Origin: Rotaria macrura
Lineage: Eukaryota; Rotifera; Eurotatoria; Philodinida; Philodinidae
Direction: 5' to 3'
Assembly: GCA_900239685.1 (NCBI GenBank)
Contig: OENT01000079.1
Coordinates: forward strand, 62,001-126,000
Length of the DNA stretch: 64,000 nt
Position 1 is the first letter of the stretch, and the number at the start of each line of letters is the position of its first letter. The translations under genes and the position numbers were made by a program. Shown piece after piece: positions 28,991 to 40,493 of this stretch. The notes below the pieces were generated by a model, which saw only the letters and a list, made by a program, of their open reading frames with translations, was not told where the DNA came from and made no database searches.

Positions 28991-29018
28991 ATTTTGTTTT
29001 TGTTTTTGCATTTTGCAG
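28991..29018 (+). promoter_or_regulatory. Putative trans-splice acceptor before the gene at 29019
   Basis: A T-rich tract ending in TTTTGCAG is followed directly by ATG. It lies 246 nt downstream of the QARS stop on the same strand and could be a spliced-leader acceptor inside a shared transcript. An ordinary cis acceptor from an upstream exon is the alternative. Confidence 0.4.
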
Positions 29019-29917
29019 ATGATCTCACATAGAAAATCAAGAAGTAAGTGTAGAAGACAGATTTTGACATTTTTATTGTTTTTTCTTTCATTTATTTTAA
29101 ATCAAAAAGAAAGTAAAGGTTATAGTGAATCAATCAAAGATGAACAAGTACGAAAAGATATCGAAATTCTAGCACCACGATTATATGATATCAAGGATAA
29201 ATTTATGAAAATTATCGAAAGAATCAAAACAGATTCGATCGAATTTATTGAACAACAATCAGATGAAGGCAAGCTAAATCAAAATAGAATATTTTTCTTA
29301 AACTATTAATTTTCTTTTCGTTTTCTATTCTTTAGAGGACACAATACAGCGTAAAAGATCACGTGAGAATATTTCTTGTCGAAAAAGTTTCTATTTGTAA
29401 ATTTCACTAAAATTATTTTATAGAACGAAAAATGTTCGATGATGCTGGAGATGATAGTCGTATGAATTCAATTTAATCTTTATGTCTATTGTCATGTTCT
29501 CTTCGAATTTTTAGATCCGATCCGAGTATCAAACCGAGATTCGGATGATGACGATCTTGAAACACAACACACACAAAAATATGAAGTAGATTTAGAAATA
29601 AAACGATTATTGATCGATTCTATTGTTGCAAAAAAATGTCATCGATACGAATATTTGAAATTTATTGTTCATTATCCGAAAATAATGAAATATCTGATGA
29701 GTGATGATCCCGATTGTTTGAATGTTCCACTTCGTCATCTTGAACCATTTATTAAAGAATATGTAACTATTTTCTGTTGCTTTTCTTTTTTGTCTAGTTA
29801 AAAATTTTGATTCATTTAATTGATCAGGTCAATCGATATCCAAATGGTCTTATCTATGATAAAGTCAATCGGCAAGTTCAAGATATTCGCCGTCAGTTTG
29901 TTGAGCGTCGTCGATGA
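29019..29917 (+). CDS. Small charged orphan protein behind QARS
   Basis: Six exons: 29019-29043, 29110-29268, 29336-29362, 29424-29459, 29515-29762, 29828-29917; 585 nt, 194 aa. Intron 2 uses a GC donor (GAAG-GCAAGC) because no GT is available between the last coding codon and the acceptor at 29335. Seen: an N-terminal basic patch, a predicted helix/coiled coil (SIKDEQVRKDIEILAPRLYDIKDKFMKIIERIK), an acidic linker (RDSDDDDLE), and a compact C-terminal domain (LEIKRLLIDSIVAKKCHRYEYLKFIVHYPKIMKYL ... LEPFIKEYVNRYP) ending in Arg residues. I do not recognise a family. The charge pattern suggests a nuclear protein, which is only a guess. The two tiny exons (27 and 36 nt) are supported by phase and by the absence of stops after joining. 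Confidence 0.65.
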
Positions 29918-32038
29918 TATTCATTTTGTACATAGTCATGTTTGTGTATCGGTTCTTTCTTGTTATTTTTGTTTCTGTGTTGTACATTGATCTTAGAGGT
30001 ATATAATATTAGATATGATTACATAATTCTTACTCATTACTTTCGTTAGGATTATAAATAATATGTAATTTGCTATTTTCTTGTCTAATCTCAATGAAAA
30101 TAAAAAACTAAACAGATTAATATTGTATTCACTTTTCTTTTATAAAATTAAACCATGGGTCGAAATATAACGACTCATATGTTTCTGACAATGGTTCATA
30201 TTATGAACACCGCATTCTAAGCAAGTTGTTCAGAAATACTCGGTTAATCAATTATCGACGATGAAATTCAAGGATATTACTGTATTAATGTAAGATTCTA
30301 ATGTTTCAATTCATTGGTTGAGTGAAATGAAAACATCAGAATCGATCGATATATCTGAGCATTAGAAAGAAAACCTATTTCACTCTGAACGCTTGTGACA
30401 AAGGAAAAAGAGGAGAGCCTTTATGAAAAATCTTAGTTGGAAATCCGAAACTGAATTTTCAGAAAGCCAACTATTGCTTCAAGTTCAAAAATACTGTGAA
30501 TAGATCACGTCGTCAAAGTACTGCATTCTACATGTGAATCTACTTGCTTGCATTATTCATATTTGCTTATGTTATAAATGACGTATACTATTTTTAATTC
30601 ATAACATAGTTGCTTAGCTTGTCGTGAGTCATTTCTCCCCCAGCACATACTTGCAAGTTTTTACTAAGACAATATTTTCATTAGTTTTCAATTGATTATT
30701 CTCACATAACCATTTTCAAAAATTATGTGGATGAAACTAAAATAAATATATTGTAAAGAATTCAAGTAACTGATTTTCCTATTAAAAAATAACATAATGA
30801 CACAGCTATATTTCCTAGGATTTTATTTTAAATAATTTGACTTACAATCAATGAATAGTTGTCTGATCTGACTTCGATATTTGAAGAAGATTTCTTAAAC
30901 AAGCCTAAGTATATAATAATTTCTAGGTGAATGTGAAACTCTCGTTATCCCCAGTTCTCATTTATTTTTATACGTAAGTATCTGAACATATATATATATA
31001 TGCTTAAATTCTAACTAAGCGTTACACGTTAGCTATATCTATCTACTCGTATTGTATTGCACACAGAAATTATTGTTCAATGTGTTATTTTGCAATTTAT
31101 TTTCAAAATAATATCAAAAAGCTGAATGTCACTTTGTAGTCGAACTCAAATCAGACAACTAATGAGAAATTGGTCTGCATTCCTTGCTTCACACGCACGA
31201 ATACACACGAATTTTTACCTTCAAAGAAAAAAAAGTTATTTTTATTCTAATCTGTCTAAACAGTGACAAGCATATGAAAATAGAAAGGGTCGACTTAAGA
31301 AAAACATACGCGAAATACTCAAGAAATTAAATAACACCGTTGTGAATCATTGAAGATTACTTGATTTACAACTACGATACATAATTTGCTAAAAATTTGT
31401 AGCAGTTCTTTTCATAGCATACGACTGAAATTCTCATTAGTGTATGCACTAACGCAAATAAATTATAACTTTATGTTTACAAGCAACGTGTGCACAGTTC
31501 ATTATAGAAGAAAACGACTTTCAACTTTCGACTTTTCATTTTTACTAGTGTAAACGATTGAATTTTGAATTCCTGTTGAAAACGACATAAATAAAATCAT
31601 GATCGAAATTGAAGTGATTGTGCTTAATGTTCTATTTTCGGAGGTTGTTTTTTTAAATTGATAAAAAAACGAATTACATGGTTTGCTTTGTTCAATGAAT
31701 ATTTTTTCTACCTTATTGATCTACTCTGACATAGTTAGTACTCTAATAAAGAAAAAACTTGTACTAACTATAAAAAATATTTATTTAATGTAGTTACTGT
31801 CATCGCTTTCGTGTCATATATTTATTTGACAAAAAAATACTATTGATTTTGCCAGTTATTTTTCCATTTACTTTTTTTCTGTTATAAGTTCTCAACTGAA
31901 ATTGATTTATTCTCAAATGCTCTTTTTTTCCTCTTCTTCTTCTGTCGTTTATTTTTCTTCTTCAAGACTTTCAACACACAATCATTCGTATGTACATACT
32001 CTCCTTGTGATTTCTTGACATAACTAATATAACATCTA
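29918..32038. other. Intergenic region
   Basis: About 2.1 kb of AT-rich sequence. It contains an 11 bp inverted repeat (31731-31741 and 31761-31771) and a (TA)n run near 30990. A pyrimidine-rich stretch near 31920-31970 may be an acceptor region for the next gene. No other feature was recognised. Confidence 0.45.
31731..31771. repeat. Inverted repeat, 11 bp arms
   Basis: ATAGTTAGTAC and its exact reverse complement GTACTAACTAT, separated by 19 nt. It could form a stem-loop in RNA or DNA; no function can be assigned. Confidence 0.7.
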
Positions 32039-32518
32039 ATGGTCAGTTTATTAAAATCGACACATGTTGATCGCGATGATTTCGATGCTGATCATTATGC
32101 TGATTTCATGCGTGATACTCATCGGTCTCGTATAACAGTCGATCAACTTGATATAGCCCAACGACAGTATCGAAAAAACGAAAAACTTTTGTCTCGTATT
32201 CATCATTTAAAAATGAAAGAGTTTACACGTGTGAAAAATGAATTCATACGAAAAGTTGAACAAGATAAACGTGTTTCAAATTTACCCAAAGTTCAAGAAA
32301 CATTAAAGGCTCAACGACGTAAACATACAGTACAATCGTCATCGGCAACATCAAAAGATCCACCGCAAGAAACAAATGTATCTGCAAAGCACGATGAAAA
32401 GTCTATTCCATTGGATCGTCATCCGAAATCAACGCGTCGATCTGATTCACCTCGAACACGACGATTAAAATCCAATGTTAACAAGTTTAATCATATGAAT
32501 ACATTAGTGTTAGGTTAG
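32039..32518 (+). CDS. Orphan basic coiled-coil protein
   Basis: Single exon, 159 aa, starting MVSLLKSTHVDRDDF. The middle (QLDIAQRQYRKNEKLLSRIHHLKMKEFTRVKNEFIRKVEQ) is heptad-like and strongly charged; the C-terminal half is rich in Ser, Arg and Lys (STRRSDSPRTRR) and probably disordered, with SP dipeptides that could be phosphorylated. Third-position composition resembles the neighbouring genes, which supports real coding. No family was recognised. It converges on the minus-strand gene ending at 32641, leaving about 120 bp for both 3' UTRs. Additional 5' exons cannot be excluded. Confidence 0.6.
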   Translation: MVSLLKSTHVDRDDFDADHYADFMRDTHRSRITVDQLDIAQRQYRKNEKLLSRIHHLKMKEFTRVKNEFIRKVEQDKRVSNLPKVQETLKAQRRKHTVQSSSATSKDPPQETNVSAKHDEKSIPLDRHPKSTRRSDSPRTRRLKSNVNKFNHMNTLVLG

Positions 32519-32640
32519 ATACTACATTTTTTATTTATTTCATGTTCGGAATCGATCATCAAACATAGTACATTATGATCAAGAGAGAAAAAAAATAATA
32601 AAAAGCAAAAGAAATTTCTTTTCTTCAATAGAATTATTTT

Positions 32641-33063
32641 TTATAAACCATTACTAGGACCATTTGCTGCAGATGAACGTTTGTCAAGTGCCCAACTACA
32701 TACTTTCCATAAACATTCTACGAAAAGAAAATGAATAGTAAAACTGAGAACATAGAACAGTGTCGTATGTATCTTACGTCGACCACGCTTTTGTAAATGA
32801 GTTGGATTACCATTCGACTGACCTTGATTGTTTATCGGTAAATTTTCTTCTTGGAAAAGATTTTCCATATGCAAAAGTTTAGCAAGGAATGCGTCTGTCG
32901 GTTCAACATCATAATCAGGCCAGAAATTTCTCTATTTCACAAATACAACGAAAATTAATTTCACTAATATATCAATGTTTACCTGAATATTATTAATAGT
33001 GTAGCAATGAATAAAAAACATTTCTAGGCAAATAAATAGTAAAATCAAATTAACTTTCAGCAT
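32641..33063 (-). CDS. Small secreted or membrane protein with dibasic sites and CLWKVC motif
   Basis: Two exons on the minus strand, 33063-32983 and 32931-32641, with a 51 bp GT-AG intron; 414 nt including introns excluded sum to 372, 123 aa. Exon 1 encodes a good signal peptide (MLKVNLILLFICLEMFFIHC). The mature part begins TINNIQRNFWPDYDVEPTDAFL. Later come a dibasic cluster KRGRRK, a hydrophobic stretch (IHTTLFYVLSFTIHFLF), then VECLWKVCSWALDKR and a polar tail. Two readings are possible: a signal-peptide-bearing protein with one transmembrane helix, or a peptide precursor cleaved at KRGRRK and KR to release a peptide with a C-x4-C ring. The ring CLWKVC resembles the urotensin II core CFWKYC, but the similarity is only six residues and could be chance. 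No ortholog was recognised. Confidence 0.6.
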
Positions 33064-36000
33064 AATGAATATGTTCGCTGATATAATAGAATGGGATAAC
33101 TAAAATTACGTACAAAAGAAAATATTATAAATGTAAGCTACAAAAAAAAAAGGATAAGTCAAGTCAAACATATAATGGAATCAGTATTCACAAAAACAAA
33201 AGATGTTTTCAGATTTCTTTTCCTTTTGTGCATACTCATAAGATTACGATTATGTGTTTAAATATGACGACAAACTAACATCAGTGAACATCATATATAT
33301 ATATATATATGCACTTGCTGAAATAAATTATCCAAAATCTCGCATTTTCTAATTACAGATCGATGAAATTTTTATCGGAATCAAAAGAAAAGATGATCAT
33401 ACATTCGATCACCTACTTGTCTAACTACTTTATAATTTGGCAAATTACATCTATCTGACTAGTGCTAAATTACAAATATACGATCAAAGAAAATGATTTT
33501 ACAAAATTATAGAGAGAATAAATGTTGAACAATACCCTTTTATACAAAAAGCTAACTACTCTGTCGACATTAATTAATAAAAGAATAGAATGAAATAGAA
33601 GAAAAAGATTGACACTAATAATAGATTGTTAAATAAAAAACTTGATTGTTTTTCTTCTCCTTATATTAGTATTAATAATAATGAATTTACTATCTTAGAT
33701 GAATTTGAGTAGAAACTCTTGACACACTGAACAATATTATACTTAAAATATGACCTTGATCTAAACAAAATATATTCAATGGAACTAAGTGAAAAAGAAA
33801 GATAATCTATTCTATTATAAATGATTATTTAATAATTCTGTGAAATGTTAAGAGATATGTTGTTGTTTGATCATAATCAATAGTCAACAATACAAGACTA
33901 GGCAAATATATTTTCTTTTATTTTTCTCTCATGGTGTCAAAACATCCGCAGCCAATATTTTGTTGCTTTAAAATAACCTCTTACTGTCATTGTCAAGGAT
34001 AGCATGAAAAAAAAACAAGCTATTGAATCAGAGATTTTCGATTATCAAGAGAAAAAAAATGAGGAATTCTTGATTGAAATCAAAATATTCTTAATGTTAA
34101 GACATGTATGAGCAAATGGTTTTCGAGCTAAGAAGATGTATCGAAGATGCAAAAAGAAAAACATTTCTCTCCGTTGAACCAACAGTAATATTTGAAGTCA
34201 AATTTTCAATCATAGGATGGACCACTACTTAATGACTGTTTGTTTATCGTTATCTCAACGAATCTCTATAAAACACATATCAATGTTGACGACTTCTAAA
34301 GACTATTTTTAAAATCATGGACGATGATTGGCATTACCGCTTTATTTAACAACAACGTAGTCGTATAATATTAGAGCTATTTTGTTTTATAGTATCTTTT
34401 TTCGGTGGATCGATACTGTAGGATATAAATCCATTTCAAATCTAAAATTAAACGCTGGGTTTTTATGTTGCACAATGCTTTAAAAATGAACGAAAACTCC
34501 ATACACCCACCATTCTCATTCAAACTATCTTCGCGTGATTAACTTATTGTACAAATAATCCTTTTCAAGTTCGCACGAGTGATACTGAATCATCTAAATT
34601 GGTTGGTATTCAACTAGTTTTAATAGATTTTTTTCTATTTGATAAAGAAAGAAAATATATAAAGAATTTCCAAAAATAATCCAGCATGAATTGATAACGA
34701 CATTTTCCATATTTTCTCATAGGCCAAGGAGGCTGAAATTCTAATTAAGCATTCATCTATCCAAGCTCTCTAATTTTCTGAAATTTCAACTCTCCAGTTA
34801 GCATTGATGTTGAAATGCGTAGATAAATATCACACGAGTGCGTTTTCGCACTAGGCATTTAGAAGCTTTTTACAATGATGACGTCGAGCACAAAAAAATA
34901 GGACTAATAATAGAATGATGCGAGTGAAAAATATCATGCTTTGATACGATTCACTAGACATGATCTCAAAAACATCATGAGATTTCGTCTGTCAACTATT
35001 TGATGAATATATAAAATTCACGCACGTAACAATACCAAATTTGTTTACGTATGTGAAGAAAAATAAACAATTGTTCTTGATTTACTGAAAAGAAAAACAT
35101 GCTAGAGTATATGTTATGACTATTGTTATAAGGATATTCTTTTGAATACAGAAGCATATTGAGACAATCGATATACAGTATAACCATCGCTGAATTATAA
35201 TAGGATGTAGCTGATTTGACGATACATGTATTCAAGTCAAAGCTAATCATCGATAGGTTCATGAATTGTGTGAACATGAGTCTTCTTTACTGTATATGCA
35301 TGCATTGCAATGACTTCAGAAATGCCATTAATTCTATCAGCTAGTGAATAATTACGAATTTATATTGCTGTAAAAATCATTTCAAAATTTGTTTTTGTTT
35401 TTATATACAATGACAGGTAACAATAGTGATTGAACCTAGATCACAAGTCAAGGGCGAAGTTCAATGCATATATATATATATATGATTACTGTGACAGAGT
35501 GAACCATACAAGTATGGTAGTCACATGAAACATGAGAAAAGTGAAAGGGAGCTACGATCAGAACAAGTACACCGGTACTTTAAATATGCACTTGAGTATA
35601 TAGATTTGTGTGTCTATTAAAAATATATATGAATGGTTATGATATGACTTTGCCTACGGTTCTGAAACTGAGTCAGAAGAACAAGTCGAGAAAAATCTTT
35701 GAACATCCTTGTTCAAATACTAAATAAAACGTCTCGTATCAAAATGAATCATACTATGCATGATATATTGAAGTGCATGGAGGAATCCTACTTAAAATTT
35801 TTTATTTTGATTCTTCAGCAAGATATTCTTATAAATGTAGTAGCTGATTTCGAATATTTTTAATTTTGTGCGTCATAATGATACCAATCGTTATACTATT
35901 CTTATGTGCCACGATCTAGTTCTAGAGAATTACTAAAACTTATTTACCAACACCTTCACATCCTAGTTCGGTATGAGAGATTTCGAATGCTTTTCAGTCA

Positions 36001-36434
36001 AGTCAAAAAGCTAATATGAAAATAATTAAGTATTTCGATCATTGCCTAAAAGTTCAGTTGAATCGAGCAAATCGAAACGTGAATGCTGAAATATATCCAC
36101 ATCATGATGGTTGAATGATGAATGCTGTATAAAAATTATATTTTATTTTTACTTTTATTAGTTCTTCAAGGACAGAGGAAACCTATAGAATATTTCAGAT
36201 GATAGAATCTAACGCTTGAAATTATTGATTTTTGTACGCTGTACTTTGCATATAAACATCGTAATTACTTTTAAAAGAAATCAAAATTAGATGTTGTACA
36301 AGAGTCTGTGCCGATATATTCATCTGTGCATTTCTAGAGAATATGACACTATTTTAGAACAAAATACTTTTATAAAACTATGTGCTAAGATTAGTGTGAA
36401 TAGAAAACTTTAACAAACAGAGGAACGATATAAT
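33064..36434. other. Gene-poor intergenic region
   Basis: About 3.4 kb of AT-rich sequence with (TA)n runs near 33295 and 35468. Short open frames on both strands (for example 34996-35277 minus) show no motif or splice context. I see no gene or RNA here. Confidence 0.45.
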
Positions 36435-37337
36435 TTAAGCCCTCCCTCACCCCGCCCCTAATTTTCATTTTCGCTTCTGGTCATCGAATCTTGCTGAAAT
36501 TTTCATAGAAGGCGTGTCCACTGCTATGTATCTCACAGTAAAAGTTTCAGTCCAGAATATTAAGTCTGTAGCCATTTATTGTGGAATCATGGTGTAAAAT
36601 GGGGGTGCTTGCACTTCCCATATTTCTTCCTCATTACAAATACTATCGACTTCGGTTTGATTTTAAAATATAGCTATGACGTGCCACTAAAACTGAAGAG
36701 AGGTCGAATATCCAATTTCATTCCGTAAAATTTTTAATGGAAGTATGTAGTGTAAAAATTGGGAATCTAATACTGCTCAACGGTAAAAATTTTGATATTA
36801 GAAAACAAAGATCATTTAATCATAATCTTCGACTCTGTTCAGTTGTAGTGGCAGGTCATAGCTATACTTTAAAACTAACCGGAACTCTGTATCATAAAAA
36901 ATGGTGAAGAAATTTGGGAAATACAGAAATGACATAGCAGAAAACCATATGTTGAGAAAAACCCAAAATATGTTTCCAGAATGATGTTCAAAGCTTTTTT
37001 CGGAATGAACTTTTGTTAAATAAGTTGTTTTTTACGTACTTACAATAAATATATTTCAAAGTCAATATACTGGCGACATATACAGCATGTAGTAATCACT
37101 CCCATGTATCGAGAAAGAGATTCAAAACTCATCGGTAAAAAAGTTTTCAAACAAGCATTTCCCCTCAATGAGTAGGGTGCTCTGAAAAAAATGAGTTTTT
37201 CACCAAGAAAAAAAATCTTAAAATGAATAAGTTATAGTGAGTTCGACAGTTGACATCATGCTCTATCAGGCGCACTAGAAATAAAAAAATTGAAAAACTG
37301 ACTAAAATTGACATTTTAGGGCGGGGTGGGGGCTTAA
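36435..37337. mobile_element. TTAA-bounded long imperfect palindrome (foldback/MITE-like DNA transposon)
   Basis: Left end TTAAGCCCTCCCTCACCCCG and right end, read in reverse complement, TTAAGCCCCCACCCCGCCC are inverted repeats. Inner arms also pair: about 36655-36710 (TATAGCTATGACGTGCCACT) with the reverse complement of about 36835-36890, and the flanking 36610-36655 with 36890-36945. So most of the element folds back on itself around 36770, with a right-arm excess of roughly 200 bp. It encodes nothing. TTAA at both ends suggests a piggyBac-type target, but because the ends are palindromic TTAA could equally be part of the inverted repeat. Non-autonomous; it would depend on a transposase elsewhere. 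Confidence 0.75.
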
Positions 37338-37988
37338 AAGTAATGGAATTGATCATTAATCTCAACAGAACCTGACAAATTCTAATCATACATCATACGA
37401 GAAGACTCTTTGGTGTTGTACAGGGATCACACTTGATTTTTTTATTAACTAAAAAAAATTATTTATTTCTAATTTCACTCTTCGATTCAATGTTATATCG
37501 AAATTTCTAGATAAACTATTGATTTTTCAAAAGTTCAATAGAATACATGTAAAGATTTGTATAAAATGTTCAAATAGAAACAGTTCTTATGTCACGTTCT
37601 GCTTATATCTTCCTTTAAAGTTTCTTTTAATTAAAAAGCAAATATTTAAATAGAATAAAAATTGATAGTTTCATTTTTAATTCATGATGATCGACTATTT
37701 ATTGTCATACAGCCAAGCAATTTATTTCCTTATTCCATATTGAATATTTTACCAGTAATTTATTGTATATTCTCTGTTTCAAATACTCCACACAGGGACC
37801 ATCGTCATCAAACTTGTTATCTGGTAAAATTACAAATAATCTATCAGTATTTATAGGAATAGAATTATTGATGCTGAATCTGTTGATGGAAAAGGTGCGC
37901 GAATCAATATTAACAATTTAGATTGTCATTCTTATTTGAATTCGATATTTATAATAGATAAGAACAATATTGATTAAATGTATTAGTT

Positions 37989-38971
37989 TTCTGAACGGGT
38001 TAATCCTAATTCATCCCCTTTTTAATTTCTCCAAACTCGGACCCCAAAAAAACGAGTCCTAATTCGTCCCCATCGTAGAAATGTTGGTGAAAATATATTC
38101 CGAATTCGCCCCAAACAAAATTTTTTTTCTAATTGACTCCGGATTCGTCCCCACTCTATTTAACATTAGAACGTTCATTCTTTGCACTATCTATATCCAC
38201 AACTAGGAACAATGAGAATTGAATTGATTTCTTTTGGTATAACCCGGTAGCCTATAACAAAGATACATGTGATGAATAAGTATATAAAGGTGGCTGATCG
38301 ATATAATTTTACTATCTACATTTGTTAGTTGAAAACATATTGAAATATGCTTAGCTTTACTTCAACAGAACGGGCACTTAAGGCTTTAAACTATAATGGT
38401 TTTCAATATACTCTCATACGTGAACGGAAAACAGTAGTAGAATGGCGGTGTCGTTTACGAAATTGTAAGAGTACACTTTCTTTGTCTCGAGATAATACTG
38501 TGATTGCTCGTGAACCAAATTAACATATTCCATGTTGTTTATCTGATGGAAGTAAACTTATTATGGATCAAGCTCTCGGAAATATGCAGAAAAGAGCACG
38601 AGAAGATACAACTACAATTCCAAAAATATATGCTCAAGAAACCGTAATGGCTAGAGTCGCAACTCCAGGCACATAAACTGGTTCATATTTTTCCACACGA
38701 GGAAGTGTTGACTCCACGCAATATTATCATCGATCCCTGAATTATCCTATACTTCGAAAAACTTTACATTTGAAATTCATGTTTTCTGAAATCAAGTAGC
38801 AATTAATATAATAGGGGGCCAATTTAGAGTGCGGACGAATCTGGGAGGGACGGACTTAAATAGGGGATGAATCCGGGGGAAAAAATCAGGGGACGAATAA
38901 GGAATCAATTAAGGAGGGACCAGTTGATGGGGGAGGTAATAGGGGACCAATCAGGGGTACGCCTTCTGAAC
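37989..38971 (+). mobile_element. MULE-like DNA transposon fragment with FLYWCH frame and 8 bp target duplication
   Basis: Direct repeats TTCTGAAC at 37989-37996 and 38964-38971 flank a 967 bp element. Its ends are degenerate inverted repeats (GGGTTAATCCTAATTCATCC against GGCGTACCCCTGATTGGTCC), and both subterminal regions carry several inverted copies of a motif like ATTCGTCCCC. An 8-9 bp target duplication fits MULE-type elements, whose proteins often carry FLYWCH fingers. No transposase catalytic domain is present, so this is a deletion derivative. Confidence 0.75.
38347..38676 (+). pseudogene. FLYWCH zinc-finger frame, broken, inside the MULE-like element
   Basis: The frame starting at 38347 reads MLSFTSTERALKALNYNGFQYTLIRE, then WRCRLRNC spacing typical of a FLYWCH finger. 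It meets a stop at 38521 just before the expected His ligands (next residues HIPCC), continues open through [18 protein letters not shown] (the usual linker after the finger) and stops again at 38674. It is therefore the N-terminal DNA-binding part of a transposon protein, no longer intact. Confidence 0.7.
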
Positions 38972-39479
38972 TACTGCTCGTCCTGTTAATTATTTTTACT
39001 ATTCGTGTTTGTACGGTCTGCGTTATAATCTTCATGATAATATCGAATACATTGAGAAATATCTCGAATTGTCATTCAAATAGAATCTCCTCTTCACTCG
39101 ATCCAGATAGTGCCTTTTTTAATTAGAACATTTTCTATGTTTAAAACTACATTGTTGCTTGTTTAAAAAAGAGAAAAATATAAACCATATTTCTCGTGTT
39201 TCATCTATTGGTTAGTTAGCGTCAACGTCAAAAGAGAGTTAATTATTGCTCTAAAAAACATAATTTCAACAATAATCGTCAGTTTCTCATGTACGAAATC
39301 AATCAGGACTTAACATCGATTGAAGATCAATCGAATGTATCGAGTCACTTTGATATAGACTAAGAATAGAAAAATAATACAAAGAAAATATTAGTCAATT
39401 GATTCAGGTTACTGTAAATATTTCAGAGTCTCTGTACAATTTCACACCAGATCGCTTTGATATTTTGAAGACATACAAA
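38972..39479. other. Intergenic sequence between mobile element and gene relic
   Basis: AT-rich, no feature recognised. Confidence 0.4.
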
Positions 39480-40200
39480 TATTGATTACTTGAGTTGAAT
39501 AAATTATACAAGCTATTGCACTTAAAATAGGTTCACGTATCGGCCCCTTTTCTTCGAGATGCTATACTTGATTATGCCACGCATTTCTTTCATAGGCATC
39601 AACAAGGCGCGATAGTTTTTTATATTCGTCTTTCGAATTAAAACGTCGATAAGGGAACAGGAGAAGAAAAATTTCGAATATGTTGCAAGATAAGATCAGT
39701 AAAATTCAGTTCATAGCGCTGATCTGAAGTGAATGTGATTGTTTTGAACATGTTTGAATTCAATTGGATCCTGATAAAACTAGCCCGAAGCAATCGATAG
39801 TAGCAAATCTTTTTAACATCAAATTTGATAATTTTTACGATAAATATACATATATACATCTCTCAAAAAGCAAATAAACTTACAGGATCCAGCGCGCAGT
39901 TTATCTTTGTTAATTAAACCCGAAATCACGACATCCTATCAAACTTTTCTTAGTCTTAATTTTGTTTTATTCTAACACTCAGAAATAGTTACAGATCGTA
40001 TTACGGTGTCAATATTCTTGTATGTGTTTTATTCGAAATTGATAATCGTTTTTTATCATGTATCCTAAGAATAAATTCAAGTACGCCAGTTTTTGCCTTG
40101 GCAAATTTTCATACCTATCGTTTCCATTGAAACCGTTTATATTTTCGACATTTTCCATTAAGAACTCGTATTTGATGGTACTAAAAGAATGTTCCATATG
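39480..40200 (-). pseudogene. Decayed gene of unknown family
   Basis: On the minus strand a segment at about 39550-39660 reads FNSKDEYKKLSRLVDAYERNAWHNQV, followed, after an in-frame stop, by HLEEKGPIREPILSAIACIIYSTQVI. Upstream (39660-39860) an open frame in a different phase reads FTSDQRYELNFTDLILQHIRNF, and another frame at 40009-40197 reads YEFLMENVENINGFNGNDRYENL. The amphipathic, protein-like composition across several frames, interrupted by stops and a phase change, looks like a host gene that has decayed. The family is not identified. Cis introns could explain part of the phase changes, so a functional gene is not fully excluded. Confidence 0.35.
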
Positions 40201-40493
40201 AATATATTTTCTTGAATATGAGAAAGATGATGATCAAAATAATTTCAATATAACCATTATTCAATTTTTGAGTGCAGAAGTTTGTCAGATCTCTAATAGT
40301 ATTTAAATGAATTGGATCCTCAATAAAAAATTCAATGATTTAGTTCATGCAAGGAAATCCTTGCAATATTTCTTACAAAGAAATCTTTTCAAATTGTCGC
40401 AGTTGCGTGAAATTCTAAATCTTTTGTGACAGAGCTGTTTGATAGAATTGTTCAGCGACAATATCTAGACGATCAAATTTCTTCGTCCACACT

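Noticed and set aside
32039-32518. Orphan basic protein as a transposon-derived or viral protein
   Set aside because: No catalytic motif, terminal repeats or target duplication surround it.
38347-38676. FLYWCH frame as a host transcription factor gene
   Set aside because: It lies wholly between terminal inverted repeats and an 8 bp target duplication and has in-frame stops, so it belongs to the mobile element.
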